Assembly: GCF_026213295.1 (NCBI RefSeq)
Contig: NC_079426.1
Coordinates: 26,598,902 to 26,662,901 of the forward strand
Direction of reading: 5' to 3'
Source of the DNA: Gadus chalcogrammus
Taxonomy: Eukaryota > Chordata > Actinopteri > Gadiformes > Gadidae
DNA: 64,000 nucleotides
Position numbers and translations under genes: made by a program. This document shows positions 24,072-35,629 of this stretch, in pieces. The notes under the pieces are model-generated. The model did no database searches. It worked only from the letters and a program-made list of their open reading frames with translations, and had not been told where the DNA came from. The number at the start of each line of letters is the position of its first letter. Within the stretch, counting starts at the first letter, position 1.

Positions 24072-25056
24072 AGGTAAATGTGAGACAACACGCATTTGTC
24101 TCACATTTTGGGGACAAATGTTTGTATATCACAAACAAATCCTGTTTTTGATATACATGGACAGGATATCGAGGCGTAGTCGTGGTGGGGAGGGGTTGCA
24201 GTTCGGTGGTCTGAGGATCTCGTCACTGCTTTTTGCAGATGATGTGGTCCTCATTGGATCATCGGCCTGTGACCTTCAGCACTCACTGGATCGGCTGGCG
24301 GCCGAGTGTGAAGCGGCTGGGATGAGGATCAGCACCGCTAAATCTGAGACCATGACTCTTAGCAGGAAACCGGTGGATTGCCTACTCCGGGTAGGAAATG
24401 AGTCCTTAGCCCAAGTGAAGGAGTTCAAGTACCTCGGGGTCTTGTTCGCGAGTGAGGGTACTATGGAGCGTGAGATTGGCCGGAGAATCGGAGCAGCGGG
24501 GGCGGTATTGCGTTCGCTTTACCGCACCGTTGTAACGAAAAGAGAGCTGAGCCGCAAGGCAAAGCTCTCGATCTACCGGTCGATCTTCGTTCCTATCCTC
24601 ACCTATGTCATGAGGGTTGGATGATGACCGAAAGGACGAGATCGCGGGTACAAGCGGCCGAGATGAGTTTTCTCAGAAGGGTGGCTGGCGTCTCCCTTAG
24701 GGATAGGGTGAGAAGCTCAGCCATCCGTGAGGAATTCGGATTAGAGCCGCTGCTCTTTTACTTAGAAAGGAGTCAGCTGAGGTGGTTCGGGCATCTGGTA
24801 AGGATGCCCACTGGGCGCCTCCCTTGGGAGGTTTTTCAGGCACGTCCAGTGGGGAGGAGACCTCGGGGAAGACCCAGGACGAGGTGGAGAGATTACATCT
24901 CAACACTGGCCTGGGAACGCCTCGGGATCCCCCCGTCAGAGCTGGTCAATGTGGCCCGGGAAAGGGATGTCTGGGGCCCCCTGCTTGAGCTGCTCCCCCT
25001 GCGACCCGACCCCGGATAAGCGGACGAAGATGAGATGAGATGAGAGGTAAATGTGA
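24072..25056 (+). mobile_element. 5'-truncated Rex3-like (RTE) LINE with TSD
   Basis: The element body 24,139-25,044 matches the 3' part of the Rex3-like copy at 38,314-39,205. It ends with CCCCGGATAAGCGGACGA and GATGA repeats, the tail type of teleost Rex3. AGGTAAATGTGA flanks it at 24,072-24,083 and 25,045-25,056. Between the left TSD and the LINE sequence lie about 55 bp of filler that contain an inverted copy of the target and an inverted scrap of the LINE. Confidence 0.85.
24139..25018 (+). pseudogene. Reverse transcriptase C-terminal fragment
   Basis: Encodes the RT catalytic block LLFADDVVLIGSS and the thumb and C-terminal region ending AREREVWGPLLELLP-like sequence. A single missing G at about 24,608 (CTATGTCATGAG against CTATGGTCATGAG in the other copy) shifts the frame. 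The endonuclease domain and RT palm start are absent. It is non-functional. Confidence 0.85.
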
Positions 25057-26690
25057 TACGTTCTGCCTCGTAAGAAGTAATATTGAGGAAATGCCAACTA
25101 TATATAATTAACTTTAGCATAGCCCAGGGTGTAGATATCTTAATGATTTCACTGTTTCAATCAATCCTTATTGATCCTCCTATTGGCTAAAACCTAATAC
25201 ATGCAGACTCATTCACGCAGGCTTCATTGATCAATTACATGGAATTGCTTAGCTTGACATGGGTCGCCTAGGTCACAGCGTTCAAACACCTCCCCATTCT
25301 GCCCCATCGGTAGGGGTACTGTCAGGCAGAGAGAGTAATAATAAAGACCAATCTGTGATTCAGGAGCGCCTCTGTTTGGTCGCATCAGTAGAACCAAGGA
25401 ACTCAATGATATGAAGATAATAACCAGACCAGGATTAATCACACTGTAGTTTCCAAATCGATCGAATCGAAATGAAAAACAAAACAACAACATATTTAGT
25501 TGTTCTTCATTGCAACGTGATGCATGAAAATAAATCTAACAAAATATACTGATAAATGTGTTTTTTTATACTTCCCATGAGATCTAATCAAGATGAATCC
25601 AGTAAGTTTGTTTCGAAATGAAAGACATTTAAATCCAGGAAAACGGCATCATCAGAACTATTTGCACCATTTGGTATTCGTGCTATATGTAATTGTGAAA
25701 GGGATAAACAGATGGTTCTGATCATTTAGCTGAGATCATTTAGCATAAATCATCCCACATACAACCTGTGAAGACTTGATGCCGTGAGGAATGGCCTTCT
25801 GAAGAGACAGATATATCTCTGTAGCTGTGGTGGTATATCTGGTGTAGGATCCGGCACTGTAATGAGCCTTATTGAAGCCATCATATGCACACACTACCAT
25901 CATGTGTCAATGGTTACGCACAAACACACGCAAATCTCAAAACACACACATTGACCTACATGCACACATTGAACACGCATACAGCATATAACAGAGGGCC
26001 TTTGATCTCTCTTTGTACACATCTCCTAACGCCGTGACAGAGTGTGAGCCAACAACAGATTTTTAATCAGTAATAATAAAAACACAACCTTTGGCTCCAG
26101 ATACTTTCCGCAATTCCCCAATTACTCCAATCCACATCACAACAAAGCCATTGTTACAAATGTCGAGATAGAAAAAAGAGAAGATATGTCAAATTAAAAG
26201 TCACCAAAACAATTATCAAGCAGGATGTGATAAAGTAAGTAATTTCATGCCCTGGTGGCTGGCTGGGGCCATGCCTGTCATATACCCCCCTGATTTATTC
26301 CAGGGCCTGGAAAAAGCAGCCAGCCGCTTGATATGAAGCCTGCCTTGGTAATAGTTATGAGGACATAACACACAAGTAAATCAATTCAGCATAATACAAT
26401 AAGGTAATGGAATACAGGAGGAAGTTTAGCTCCTCACCTCCATATCCAATACTGCAGTGTGAAACATTTTGATTATTTTGTCAGGAAATGGAAACGATAT
26501 CAATGTGTGTTTCATTGCTACCTCTCATTTTGCTCTCATATTAACACAAAGACAAAGACACGATGACTTTGGTAAGTCATATGGTGAAAGCAGTTGATAT
26601 ATTCTGACTACCAGGTCTTTATGAATTGTTGAAGCTATTTTACTAAAGTAGGAAGAACATAGGGTTCATAGTTGTGTAAATCTCATAGAT
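25057..26690. other. Unique non-coding DNA
   Basis: No gene or repeat partner recognised. Confidence 0.45.
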
Positions 26691-26724
26691 CACCAATCAC
26701 AATCAGGTTTTGTTGTCAAGTAAG

Positions 26725-27013
26725 CATGGCGGAGGTAAGCCTTTACCTTCCCCAGCACAGTCCTCTTACTGCTTTAATAGTAGTAAACTACCATCATAGA
26801 CCTAAAATGATCACTATCTCATCATATCACTATACTCATAAATCCCTGGCTGAGCATCGCAGTGTTGTACGACATGGTGGAGGTAAGCCTTTACCCTCCC
26901 CAGCACACTCGTCTTACTGCTTTAATAGTGGTAAATTACCATCATAGACCTATAAGTATCACTATCTCATTACATGACTATACTCATAAATCCCCGGCTG
27001 AGCATCACAGTGT
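26725..27013 (+). repeat. Tandem duplication across a LINE junction
   Basis: Two units of about 145 bp, starting near GGAGGTAAGCCTTTACC, lie side by side with about 10 percent divergence. Each ends with a piece of Rex3-like sequence (ACTCATAAATCCC then GGCTGAGCATC), so the duplication happened after the LINE inserted. Confidence 0.85.
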
Positions 27014-28050
27014 TGGAGTTTACCACGGTGGACGAGTGGGTCGCCTCCCTATACCTAAGGTTGATGGGGGAAAAAAAAAGGACTGTTGTTTGTGCATATG
27101 CACCGAATGGCAGTTCAATGTACTCAGCCTTATAGGAAACCCTGAATGGACTCCTGTATGGGGCTCCAGTAGGGGAATCCGTAGTTCTGCTCTGAGACTT
27201 CAACGCCAACGTGGGCAACGATGGAGACACCTGGAGAGGCGTGGTGGGGGGGAACGGCCGAAGATCGATAATCCGATCTGAGGCTGCATGTTTTGGACAC
27301 TCTGGTGAAGAGAGGGGCGGAACTGTCAACCGATCACCACCTGGTGGTGAGTTGAATTAGGGAATGGGGGAAGACTCTGGACAAAGTCCCAAACGGGTAG
27401 TGCGGGTGAATTGGGAACGTCTGGAGGAGGCCCCTTCCTAGGGATCTTCAACTCACACCTCCGGCTGAGCTTTTCTGACATTCTTGTGGCGGTTGGGGGC
27501 ATTGAACCGGAGTAGGCGTTGATCAAAAGATCCATTGCTGAAGCTGTGGTGGTGAGCTGTGGCCTCAATGTCTTAGTTGCCTCAAGGGGAGGTAACCCTC
27601 GGACACCGTGGTGGATACTAGTGGTCAGAGAAGCTGTCAAATCGAAGAAGGAGTCCCCCGGGAGAAACTGGGGGAAGTGCTGCGGGAGAATGGGGTGAGG
27701 GGGTCACTCCTCACCCCAAAGGGAGAGCTGTGTCCGCGTTCTCGGCAGCAAGTCAGTTTCGTTCCCGGTGGGTGTTGGCCTCCGCCAGGGCTGAACTTTG
27801 TCACCAATCCTGTTTGTGATATTCATGGACAAGATATCAAGGCTTAATCGTGGTGGGGAGGATATCGAGGCGCGACCAGTGGGGAGGAGACCTGAGGGAA
27901 GTCCCAGGACTAGGTGGAGAGATTATACCTCAACACTGGCCTGGGAACACCTCAGGATCCCCCCGTCAGCGCTGGTAAATCTGACCCGGGAAAGGGAAGT
28001 CTTGGGGCCCCTGGAGCTGTTGCCCTGGATTGAAAATGAGGATGAGGATG
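26975..28050 (+). mobile_element. Internally deleted Rex3-like LINE
   Basis: Compared with the copy at 36,302-39,220, this element keeps pieces equal to about 36,548-36,822, 36,952-37,375, 38,146-38,353 and 39,022-39,200, joined by three internal deletions. It ends in GAGGATGAGGATGAGG. Frames are broken by many indels, so it encodes nothing. Confidence 0.85.
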
Positions 28051-28553
28051 AGGAACTTATCCATAACAGTGATGGCCAACATTTAATTATCGACCAGGGA
28101 TACAACAGCAAAAAGGTGGAGCTTTGTCTGTGCAGTGGTTCATTAAGATGATACTGAGACGGTTATGTCCCTTGGACACTCGTATATAGTATAACGCCCC
28201 AGTGTGCGGCACAACATCGCTCATTATAACGCTCGTACACAACGTTGGCATGGCTCATTATTATTAACACAATCCCCTCCATTCTCACTAGAATCTCAGC
28301 CTGAGTTGTAATATTTATTTCATAGTGTTTGAATTGGAGGTGAAACAGGGGCTTAATTTACACTTGAATTGAATGTTGATTGAATAAAATGCATTCTCTG
28401 TAAGAGTGCAGAACTCATTTTATTGGATTTCTGCTAGGTGCCACTAAAGTATTGACCTCTCCAACTTGGATTTATGCTTTGATTGTGTATCAACTTACTT
28501 TTGGTCATCTTTGCTTTTTATTGCTAATTGAATTAAATGCAAATGTTGTCATA

Positions 28554-28578
28554 GCCACACACACACACACACACACAC

Positions 28579-28616
<38 letters not shown>

Positions 28617-28662
28617 ACCACAACACACCACACACACACCACACACCACACACACACACACT
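28554..28662. repeat. (CA)n microsatellite, interrupted
   Basis: CA repeats with CACCA and AACA interruptions in the second half. Confidence 0.95.
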
Positions 28663-30169
28663 CTGTTCTCATATTATTTTAATAGCAATCCGGTGCATTT
28701 CCTGTTTGGCTGTTTGGGACTCCCATCCAGCCTTCACTACCGGCATGTTCAGGTATTCACACGTTTACCACAATCTAATCTATGAACACTGACCTTGCAG
28801 ACAACAATCAAGCAAACCAAACTTACTATGGTGCTTCACTTGTTTTTGCCAACATTGGGAGAACTAATTGTAGAGTTGGTTTACTGCCACTAATGGCATG
28901 TTGGCAACACGTTTTGTGCCCATGGTAATCAGCATGTGCCCTTTGTGCTCTTGAGGCCATCAGCTTTAAATTGTTTCAGTGTGGCTTCCTTTAGACGAGG
29001 CTGGCAGATCACAAGAGGAACAGTTTCTTTATGTCGAAATGGTACGTAAGGTCTGAGAATAATGTTAATGCATCGGCACAGAAACTCAGATGATTCCTTG
29101 ACTTCATAACTTTTTATTTGGCTTGGGTCTGCATTCGTGCGTCCTAATTCAAGTTACAAATATGATACATTGAACCATCTTAACTATGTTAAGGTCATAT
29201 GTGAAGTCATGTCGGGCATAACCCCGCCTCCTCCCTCCTTCATCAGAGCGCTTCCAGCCTGACCAAGTTTCCCCATGGATCATCCCTGTCACCTGCCGGT
29301 GGTGGACAGTGGTGAGGGAATGGACACCAAACCTGTCAACTAGCACAAATGAACACACCATACTACAATACACACCTGTGTGCGTGCAAATATGCTCGCA
29401 GACCCAACGCACCCCACACACATACAAACAAAAAGACAAATGCCCTAACAGAGCTGGGAGTGAGTACTAAAGATCAGGAATACAGCGTTTTGTCTGAGGA
29501 ACCCGGGGAAGACACCGGGATGAGAGCAGATCTGAGCATAATCACGGGTCTGCTGGGGATGGAGGGACCCAAATACTTGGCTTGGACAGAATTGAGACTC
29601 TCCATGTGTGTATACTACCCCCCCATGATGGTACATATATATATATATAGTGTAACCTTGGTATTTCTATGGAATAAATAGAATAATTGGGATAATTGAT
29701 GCATATTGAAGGTTTGAGTATTGTAGATGTTTATTGAATCAGTAGTTTTGGTGAAGATCTTAATGGTAAAAACACTTTGTCTATTTTCCATTGTTTGAAA
29801 TAGACTACGTCAATCGCTAGCTAATTGTGAGATTTAAGCGGCTTCGACTAGGTCGGTCACCATGTTGAATTTCATAACCACAACTATTTCGAAATTTATC
29901 ATCGACGGTAATGATGATAACTAAGTAGTTCACGCTTTGTGCTACAATTCTCATGCATTTTTGTAGTTCATGTGTGTGCCTGAAACTGATTTTAATTTGC
30001 CGTACCTGTTAAGCTGTCGCTCTATAGCGAGAGGGTGCGCTGTTTAAAAGATTTCCACCCACGCCATGTATTGAGAGTAGTATTGTTTGTGTATTGTTTG
30101 TTTGTGAACAGGCGCAGCAGAGCATATTGATGGCAGACATGTGTATTCATCACTGTTCTACTGTTAATC
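28663..30169. other. Unique non-coding DNA
   Basis: No gene recognised. A short TA run lies at about 29,636-29,649. Confidence 0.45.
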
Positions 30170-30354
30170 TAATGGCGCAACCCAGTCGCCAAGAAAAAAC
30201 GTTGACGTTGTACGTTTCCATGAACACTGGATACGTAGCATTTCAACGTAAAAAATAGCGTGTTATACCTACAGTATCCACGCGTGCCGCTGTGGAGGCG
30301 GGTTTCGGGGTTTGGGTTTCACGGCTTTCGCGGCAAATTTTGGACACGATTGTT

Positions 30355-30515
30355 TAGGGGGGGGGGGGGTGGGGGGGGGGGGGGGGTAGACTGTTGTTGA
30401 CCGGGGAGGGGGGGCGGGGCAGGGACAATCTTTGTTGTAGGCGGGCGACAGACGAACGTTTGTTGAGGGGTGGGTGGGGGGGGGGGGGGGAGACACGTTT
30501 GTAGGGGGGGGCTAC
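30355..30515. repeat. Poly-G block with ACGTTTGTTG spacers
   Basis: Runs of 6 to 20 G are separated by short spacers such as ACACGTTTGTAGG and TAGACTGTTGTTGACC. The right arm (34,810-34,975) holds the matching C-run block with TCAACAAACGTGTC spacers. Quadruplex formation is likely from composition. Confidence 0.9.
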
Positions 30516-30814
30516 GCTCGACAACGAGAGTTGTTTTTTTTATTGAACGCTCGACAACGAGAGTTGGTTTTATTGGAACGAGACTTCAACACGGAACAGC
30601 TTCCCGAAACGATGGTCACGTCACTCTCGGTGACGGTTGTCGACAACAATGAACACACGAACAATGTTAATAGAACAACACACAACCACATAACATCCCG
30701 AACCCATGAACCCCACTTAATCCTAACAACAAAACAAGTTAACAAAAGCCCCATTTGTCAACTGACAACCCCAATTCCCAGAATCCCCCGCAGCTCCGGA
30801 ACACGGCGTAGCTT

Positions 30815-31095
30815 ATATTAATCTTTATTATCTGAATGGAAATGCAATATTTTAGGACAGATACACCATTAAACGCGTTTCTAATGACATTTCTAGCGAG
30901 AAATGTACATTTTCCTTACATAATCTTCAATCAGTGAATGTGTATGATCTTTTTTAATCTTTATTATCTAAATGGGAAATGCAATATTTTAGGACCGATT
31001 CACCGTTAAACGTGTTTCTAATAACATTTCTAGCGAAAAATATACTTTTTACTTGCATAATCTTCAGTCAGTGATTGTGTCTGATCTTTAGTTTT
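30815..31095. repeat. Two-copy 135-bp tandem block in left arm
   Basis: Units begin TTAATCTTTATTATCT and share GCAATATTTTAGGAC. The right arm has the same pair at about 34,230-34,510, while copy B (10,735-11,075) has one unit. Confidence 0.9.
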
Positions 31096-31690
31096 ATAGT
31101 TATTAGGATTTGATCGGCTCGCTCGCATGTTTCAACGACGTCAGGTTGTTAGGAATAGGGACGCTGCTTTCGCTAAACTAGCAGCTCACGTGCTTCCTGC
31201 GTTTGTGTTATTAAACTGTTACTTTATGTAACTTTTAATGATATCATCTTGTTAGAAACACGTATATCTGAGAGCCAACCCAGTCGCCAAAAGCATACGT
31301 TGACAGTGTACGTTTCGTGAACACTGGATTACGTCGCATTTCAACATAAAATAGCGTGTTATACACACACGCACGCACACACACACAAGCACACACACGC
31401 ACATGCACGCACAGACACACACAGACACAGACACACACACGCACACGGTGCATTTCGCTGCTAAAACAACAACAAAATTCCCTCAAATATTATTACTAAA
31501 GAACCGTTTTCCAAAGAACGAAATGTAAACCAATGCATTCTGAATTGGAGTGTTTCTCAGATTTTTCCATGCTACACAGAACGAAATGTAAACCCATGCA
31601 AATAAAGACTTCATGGTCATAATAATTTAAATATCATTAATCTCCTGAGTGTGTTGGGTGGTATTCTATTTTTTTCAACGGGGCTGCATC

Positions 31691-32267
31691 AAGTCACTTG
31701 ACCGTCATGGTTGCTATGGTGGTTGCTATCGACCGCCCCCTCTAATCCTTACATGGCTCTAAAAACCACGCGGCAAAGGAGCTGCCGTAAATTGTGTTGT
31801 TTTTGTCGTAAACTGGGTCAGACGGTTTAAAAAATAGACAGATATTCCGAGGTATCCTTAAAAGGCAGCTTGGATGTTTTTATTTTCTGCAGTTTAGACT
31901 TCTTCTATAACCTATTTTTGAAAGCAAAACACCCAGTTCATTGATTTAACTAGGCAGGGTTATTTGAAACAATTTATTCAATAAATATTTGTGAGAGGTC
32001 ATTCCTTCTCCTGAGATTGCTTCCTATTTATGTCTAGTGTACACCCCTACTGTCCAAAGCATCCCCCCCCCCCCATATGGATTTGGAGAGTTGTTGCCAC
32101 GTCCCAGTGGTGGAAGTATCATATAATATGAAAGAGGGCATTCAATTATACTACAATGATCAATTAGGAGGCCGAAGCCCTAAAGGAAGTGATGCAATAG
32201 GTGACTGAGGCGAGAACATTTAAGTAAACTGTACCTTGGGGTCTCTTATATATCAAAGGGGGTTTCA
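31691..32267 (-). repeat. Inner left-arm block shared with copy E
   Basis: 31,700-32,065 is the inverse of 41,600-41,960 with scattered differences, for example GGTTGCTATGGTGGTTGCTA. The right arm of the palindrome lacks it. A poly-C run lies near 32,066. Confidence 0.85.
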
Positions 32268-32900
32268 AAGGACGCATATACGCTTCAACCTGTGGCTCCA
32301 GCCCTACAGGAAATGACTCAGCAAGTGCTCCATCTCGTTGCACCTTCACCCAGCGGCTCGCTTGCAAGATTTTGGCCTGAAGTTCTTCCCAGACCTATAC
32401 CCTAACAGTCCAACATGCATATCTGAGAATCAGGCCTCTCTTCAATAATGACAAAATGTTATGAGAGAAATACAGATTCACTTTTTGTTATCTCATAAGC
32501 GGCGTGGTGCCGGCTCCTTTTGACCCCAGACTTCAAAGACGTGGCCACAGGCCAGCTGTGTCTACACACATTAAGCCACAAATGTACACCTCCATCCCGC
32601 AAAAAATGGGGCCTAGAAACTAACCTCTGTCTTATGTACAGTGACTGTACTGTTGGAGGTCACGCCCCTTTTCCGGCCTTTTCGAGATAGCTAGGGATGC
32701 TAAAATGTTTACACACATTTCCCGGGGCCCCAAATGGACTGTCATTTGGACAAAGCCCCTTCAGAAGTGTTGCCTGCGAGACCTAATGGTTCAGAATGTG
32801 GTGGAAAAAACAGTTTTTGAGATAGGAAGGTCCTACCGCCCTGAAATTTGAATACCATATTCTAGGGCCTAACTGGGACCCCCGCACCAAACTTGGCCCG
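32268..32900 (-). repeat. Inner left-arm block shared with copy A
   Basis: Inverse of 160-830. The right arm retains only a scrap of it at about 33,661-33,698 (AAGTCTGGGGTCAAAAGG). Confidence 0.9.
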
Positions 32901-33089
32901 GTCGGACCCCGAGTGCAGGAAGGGGGGGCCTGGACTTTCATAATCTTCGCTCGGTGAATGTAAAGGATGTTTGGACGGATGTTATGACGAAGAATCATAA
33001 TGTGAATGGGAATATTCTATTAATGTTTATCATATTTCGTCTCAACACTTCTGCTGCAGCCGCTTAAAGTCTCACTCCGAGAACCTTAA

Positions 33090-33650
33090 AATATGAATCA
33101 ATCCATTAGCAGTATGAAAATATCTTCCCGGTCGTGCAACAGGGCAAACAAGGTGTCCTTTGACATCTACGTTTCGAGACGATTGCAACAGTGCCACACA
33201 TGATCATATTTGAATATGTTTCGGGGTAGTAATTAGCTGTCGATTTTGGAGGCCTTTATCAATAATGACCAGCTATAGATTTGCTTCCCGATGGAGATTT
33301 TTGACAAATTACATGTTAATTAGCATCTACACGTTAAGCTGGGTCCAATGAGATCAAGCTCGCCCTCTTGCTACACCGAGATCATGTCCTAGACCTAGGT
33401 GTACCATGTAAAATACATGTTACCATTAGCTAGAGTGTCATGCTTGGTGTCATTGGACTCAGCTCAACGTGTAGATGCTAAATAACATGTCATTTGTCAC
33501 AATTTTTTATCGGGAAGCAAATCGATAGCTGCTCATTATTGATTAAGGCCTCCAATTTCGACAACTAATTACTACCATTAAACATGTTCGAATATGCTCA
33601 TGTGGGAAGATATTTACATGCTTCTGATTGACTAATGAATTGATTCAGCT
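33090..33650. repeat. Central hairpin of the palindrome
   Basis: Left half about 33,197-33,362 and right half about 33,446-33,612 are inverse complements sharing GTAGTAATTAG, ATTTGCTTCCCGAT and TAGCATCTACACGTT. The loop is about 80 bases. Outer flanks GAATCAATCCATTAG and CTAATGAATTGATTC also pair, with an insertion of roughly 80 bp in the left half. Confidence 0.85.
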
Positions 33651-33698
33651 ATTCCCCCAGAAGTCTGGGGTCAAAAGGTCAAAAGGAGACGGCACCAG

Positions 33699-35150
33699 CC
33701 CCGTTGAAAAAAATAGAATACCACCCAACATTTGCATGGGTTTACATTTCGTTCTGTGTAGCATGGAAAAATCGGAGAAACACTCCCATTCAGAATGCAT
33801 TGGTTTACATTTCGTTCTTTGGAAAACGGTTCTTTAGTAATAATATTTGAGGGAATATTTTGTTGTTGTTGTTTTAGCAGCGAAATGCACCGTGTGCGTG
33901 TGTGTCTGTGTCTGTGTGTGTCTGTGCGTGCGTGTGCATGTGTGTGCTTGTGTGTGTGTGTGTATAACACGCTATTTTATGTTGAAATGCGACGTAATCC
34001 AGTGTTCACGAAACTTACACTGTCAACGTATGCTTTTGGCGACTGGGTTGGCTCTCAGATATACGTGTTTCTAACAAGATGATATCATTAAAAGTTACAT
34101 CAAATAACAGTTTAATAACACAAACGCAGGAAGCACGTGAGCTGCTAGTTTAGCGAAAGCAGCGTCCCTATTCCTAACAACCTGACGTCGTTGAAACATG
34201 CGAGCGAGCCGATCAAATCCTAATAACTATAAAACTAAAGATCAGACACAATCACTGACTGAAGATTATGCAAGTAAAAAGTATATTTTTCGCTAGAAAT
34301 GTTATTAGAAACACGTTTAACGGTGAATCGGTCCTAAAATATTGCATTTCCCATTCAGATAATAAAGATTAATAAAGATCATACACATTCACTGACTGAA
34401 GATTATGTAAGGAAAATGTACATTTCTCGCTAGAAATGTCATTAGAAACGCGTTTAATGGTGTATCTCTCCTAAAATATTGCATTTCCCATTCAGATAAT
34501 AAAGATTAATATAGGCTACGCCGTGTTCCTGAGCCGCGGGGGATTCTGGGAATTGCGGTTGTCAGTTGACAAAAGGGGCTTTTGTTAACTTGTTTTGTTG
34601 TTAGGATTAAGTGGGGTTAATGGGTTCGGGATGTTATGTGGTTGTGTGTTGTTCTATTAACATTGTTCGTGTGTTCATTGTTGTCGACACCGTCACCGAG
34701 AGTGACGTGACCATCGTTTCGTGCAGCTGTTCAGTGTTGAAGTCTCGTTCAATAAAAACCAACTCTCGTTGTCGAGCGTTCAATAAAAACCAACTCTCGT
34801 TGTCGAGCGTGCCCCCCCCCCCCCTACAAACGTGTCTCCCCCCCCCCCCCCCTCAACAAACGTGTCGCCCCCCCCCCTACAATCGTGACGTCGTCGTCCC
34901 CCTCAACAAACGTGTCTCCCCCCCCCCCCCCCCCCAGTCAACAACAGTCTACCTCCCCCCCCCCCCTAAACAATCGTGTCCACAATTTGCCGCGAAAGCC
35001 GTGAAACCCAAACCCCGAAACCCGCCTCCACAGCGGCACGTGTGGATACTGTAGGTATCCACACGTTGAAATTTTTTACGTTGAAATGCCACGCATCCAG
35101 TGTTCATGGAAACGTACACCGTCAACGTTTTTTTCTTGGCGACTGGGTTG
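33699..35150 (+). repeat. Palindrome right arm
   Basis: Inverse of the left arm, from CCCCGTTGAAAAAAATAG at the inner junction to GGCGACTGGGTTG at the end. It includes a GT repeat at 33,890-33,965 and C-run blocks at 34,810-34,975. ORFs read here are shadows of repeats. Confidence 0.9.
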
Positions 35151-35152
35151 AA

Positions 35153-35625
35153 TGGCGGGTGCGGTATAGCCCAGCTCAGTTACGGCTCGCGTTTCCACCG
35201 CCGGCAGTACCTTTATGGTGGGGCGGGTTTTAAGCCGGATGGCGATAGCCGCGGCAGCTACCTAAACATTGTGACCTCATAGCAGCCCCAGACAGTAGCC
35301 TGCTAATAAATCCAAGGCGCGACATTTTCTTCAACAAACGAAGCTTTCACATTTGTCCAGAAATACCTCTCGGGTACTGTGTTTGTTTGTTATTATCCCC
35401 CTGTCGCACGGAAGTGACTATTCTGTCATCCAATCAATAGACGGCGTGTGTAGCTCAAACTTGCCGGCACTCTTTCAGGCGTCTCAGTACCCCAACGGAG
35501 GAGTACTGAAAAGGAGTAGCATGTACGACTCAACACGGCTCAGTCCGGATCACGCCCACTTTTGACGGTGGAAACACGACCCGTGGCCGGCTTTGCAGAC
35601 TGAACCGACCCGTGGAAATGCGCCA
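35153..35625. mobile_element. PIF/Harbinger-like MITE, split at its left tip
   Basis: The right end reads GGAAATGCGCCA followed by TAA; the left end TGGCG is found before the palindrome (30,173-30,177, preceded by TAA) and again after it. Subterminal blocks CGCGTTTCCACCG and CGGTGGAAACACG are inverse related. A TAA duplication and TGGCG/CGCCA ends fit a Harbinger-type MITE into which the palindrome jumped five bases from the tip. Confidence 0.5.
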
Positions 35626-35629
35626 TAAT

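Larger units (their letters stand above)
30178..31690 (-). repeat. Palindrome left arm, outer part
   Basis: Inverse of 33,699-35,150. From the outside in: terminal block, G-run block, duplicated CGACAACGAGAGTTG block, a 135-bp tandem duplication, a second copy of the AACCCAGTCGCC terminal motif at 31,277, a CA repeat, and a block ending at the ATTCTATTTTTTTCAACGGG junction. Confidence 0.9.
30178..35150. mobile_element. 4.97-kb palindromic foldback-like element
   Basis: Both ends carry the same inverted sequence, CAACCCAGTCGCCAAG, and the homology continues inward for about 1.5 kb in each arm. The flanks are AATGGCG at 30,171-30,177 and AATGGCG at 35,151-35,157, a 7-bp direct repeat as expected for a target duplication. 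A shorter hairpin at 33,090-33,650 marks the true centre; the right arm is shorter because two internal blocks present in the left arm are missing. Internal sequence includes mirrored poly-G/poly-C blocks and mirrored CA/GT repeats. No transposase was found. Drosophila Galileo (P superfamily) also has long inverted ends and 7-bp duplications, but assignment here is inference. Confidence 0.8.
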
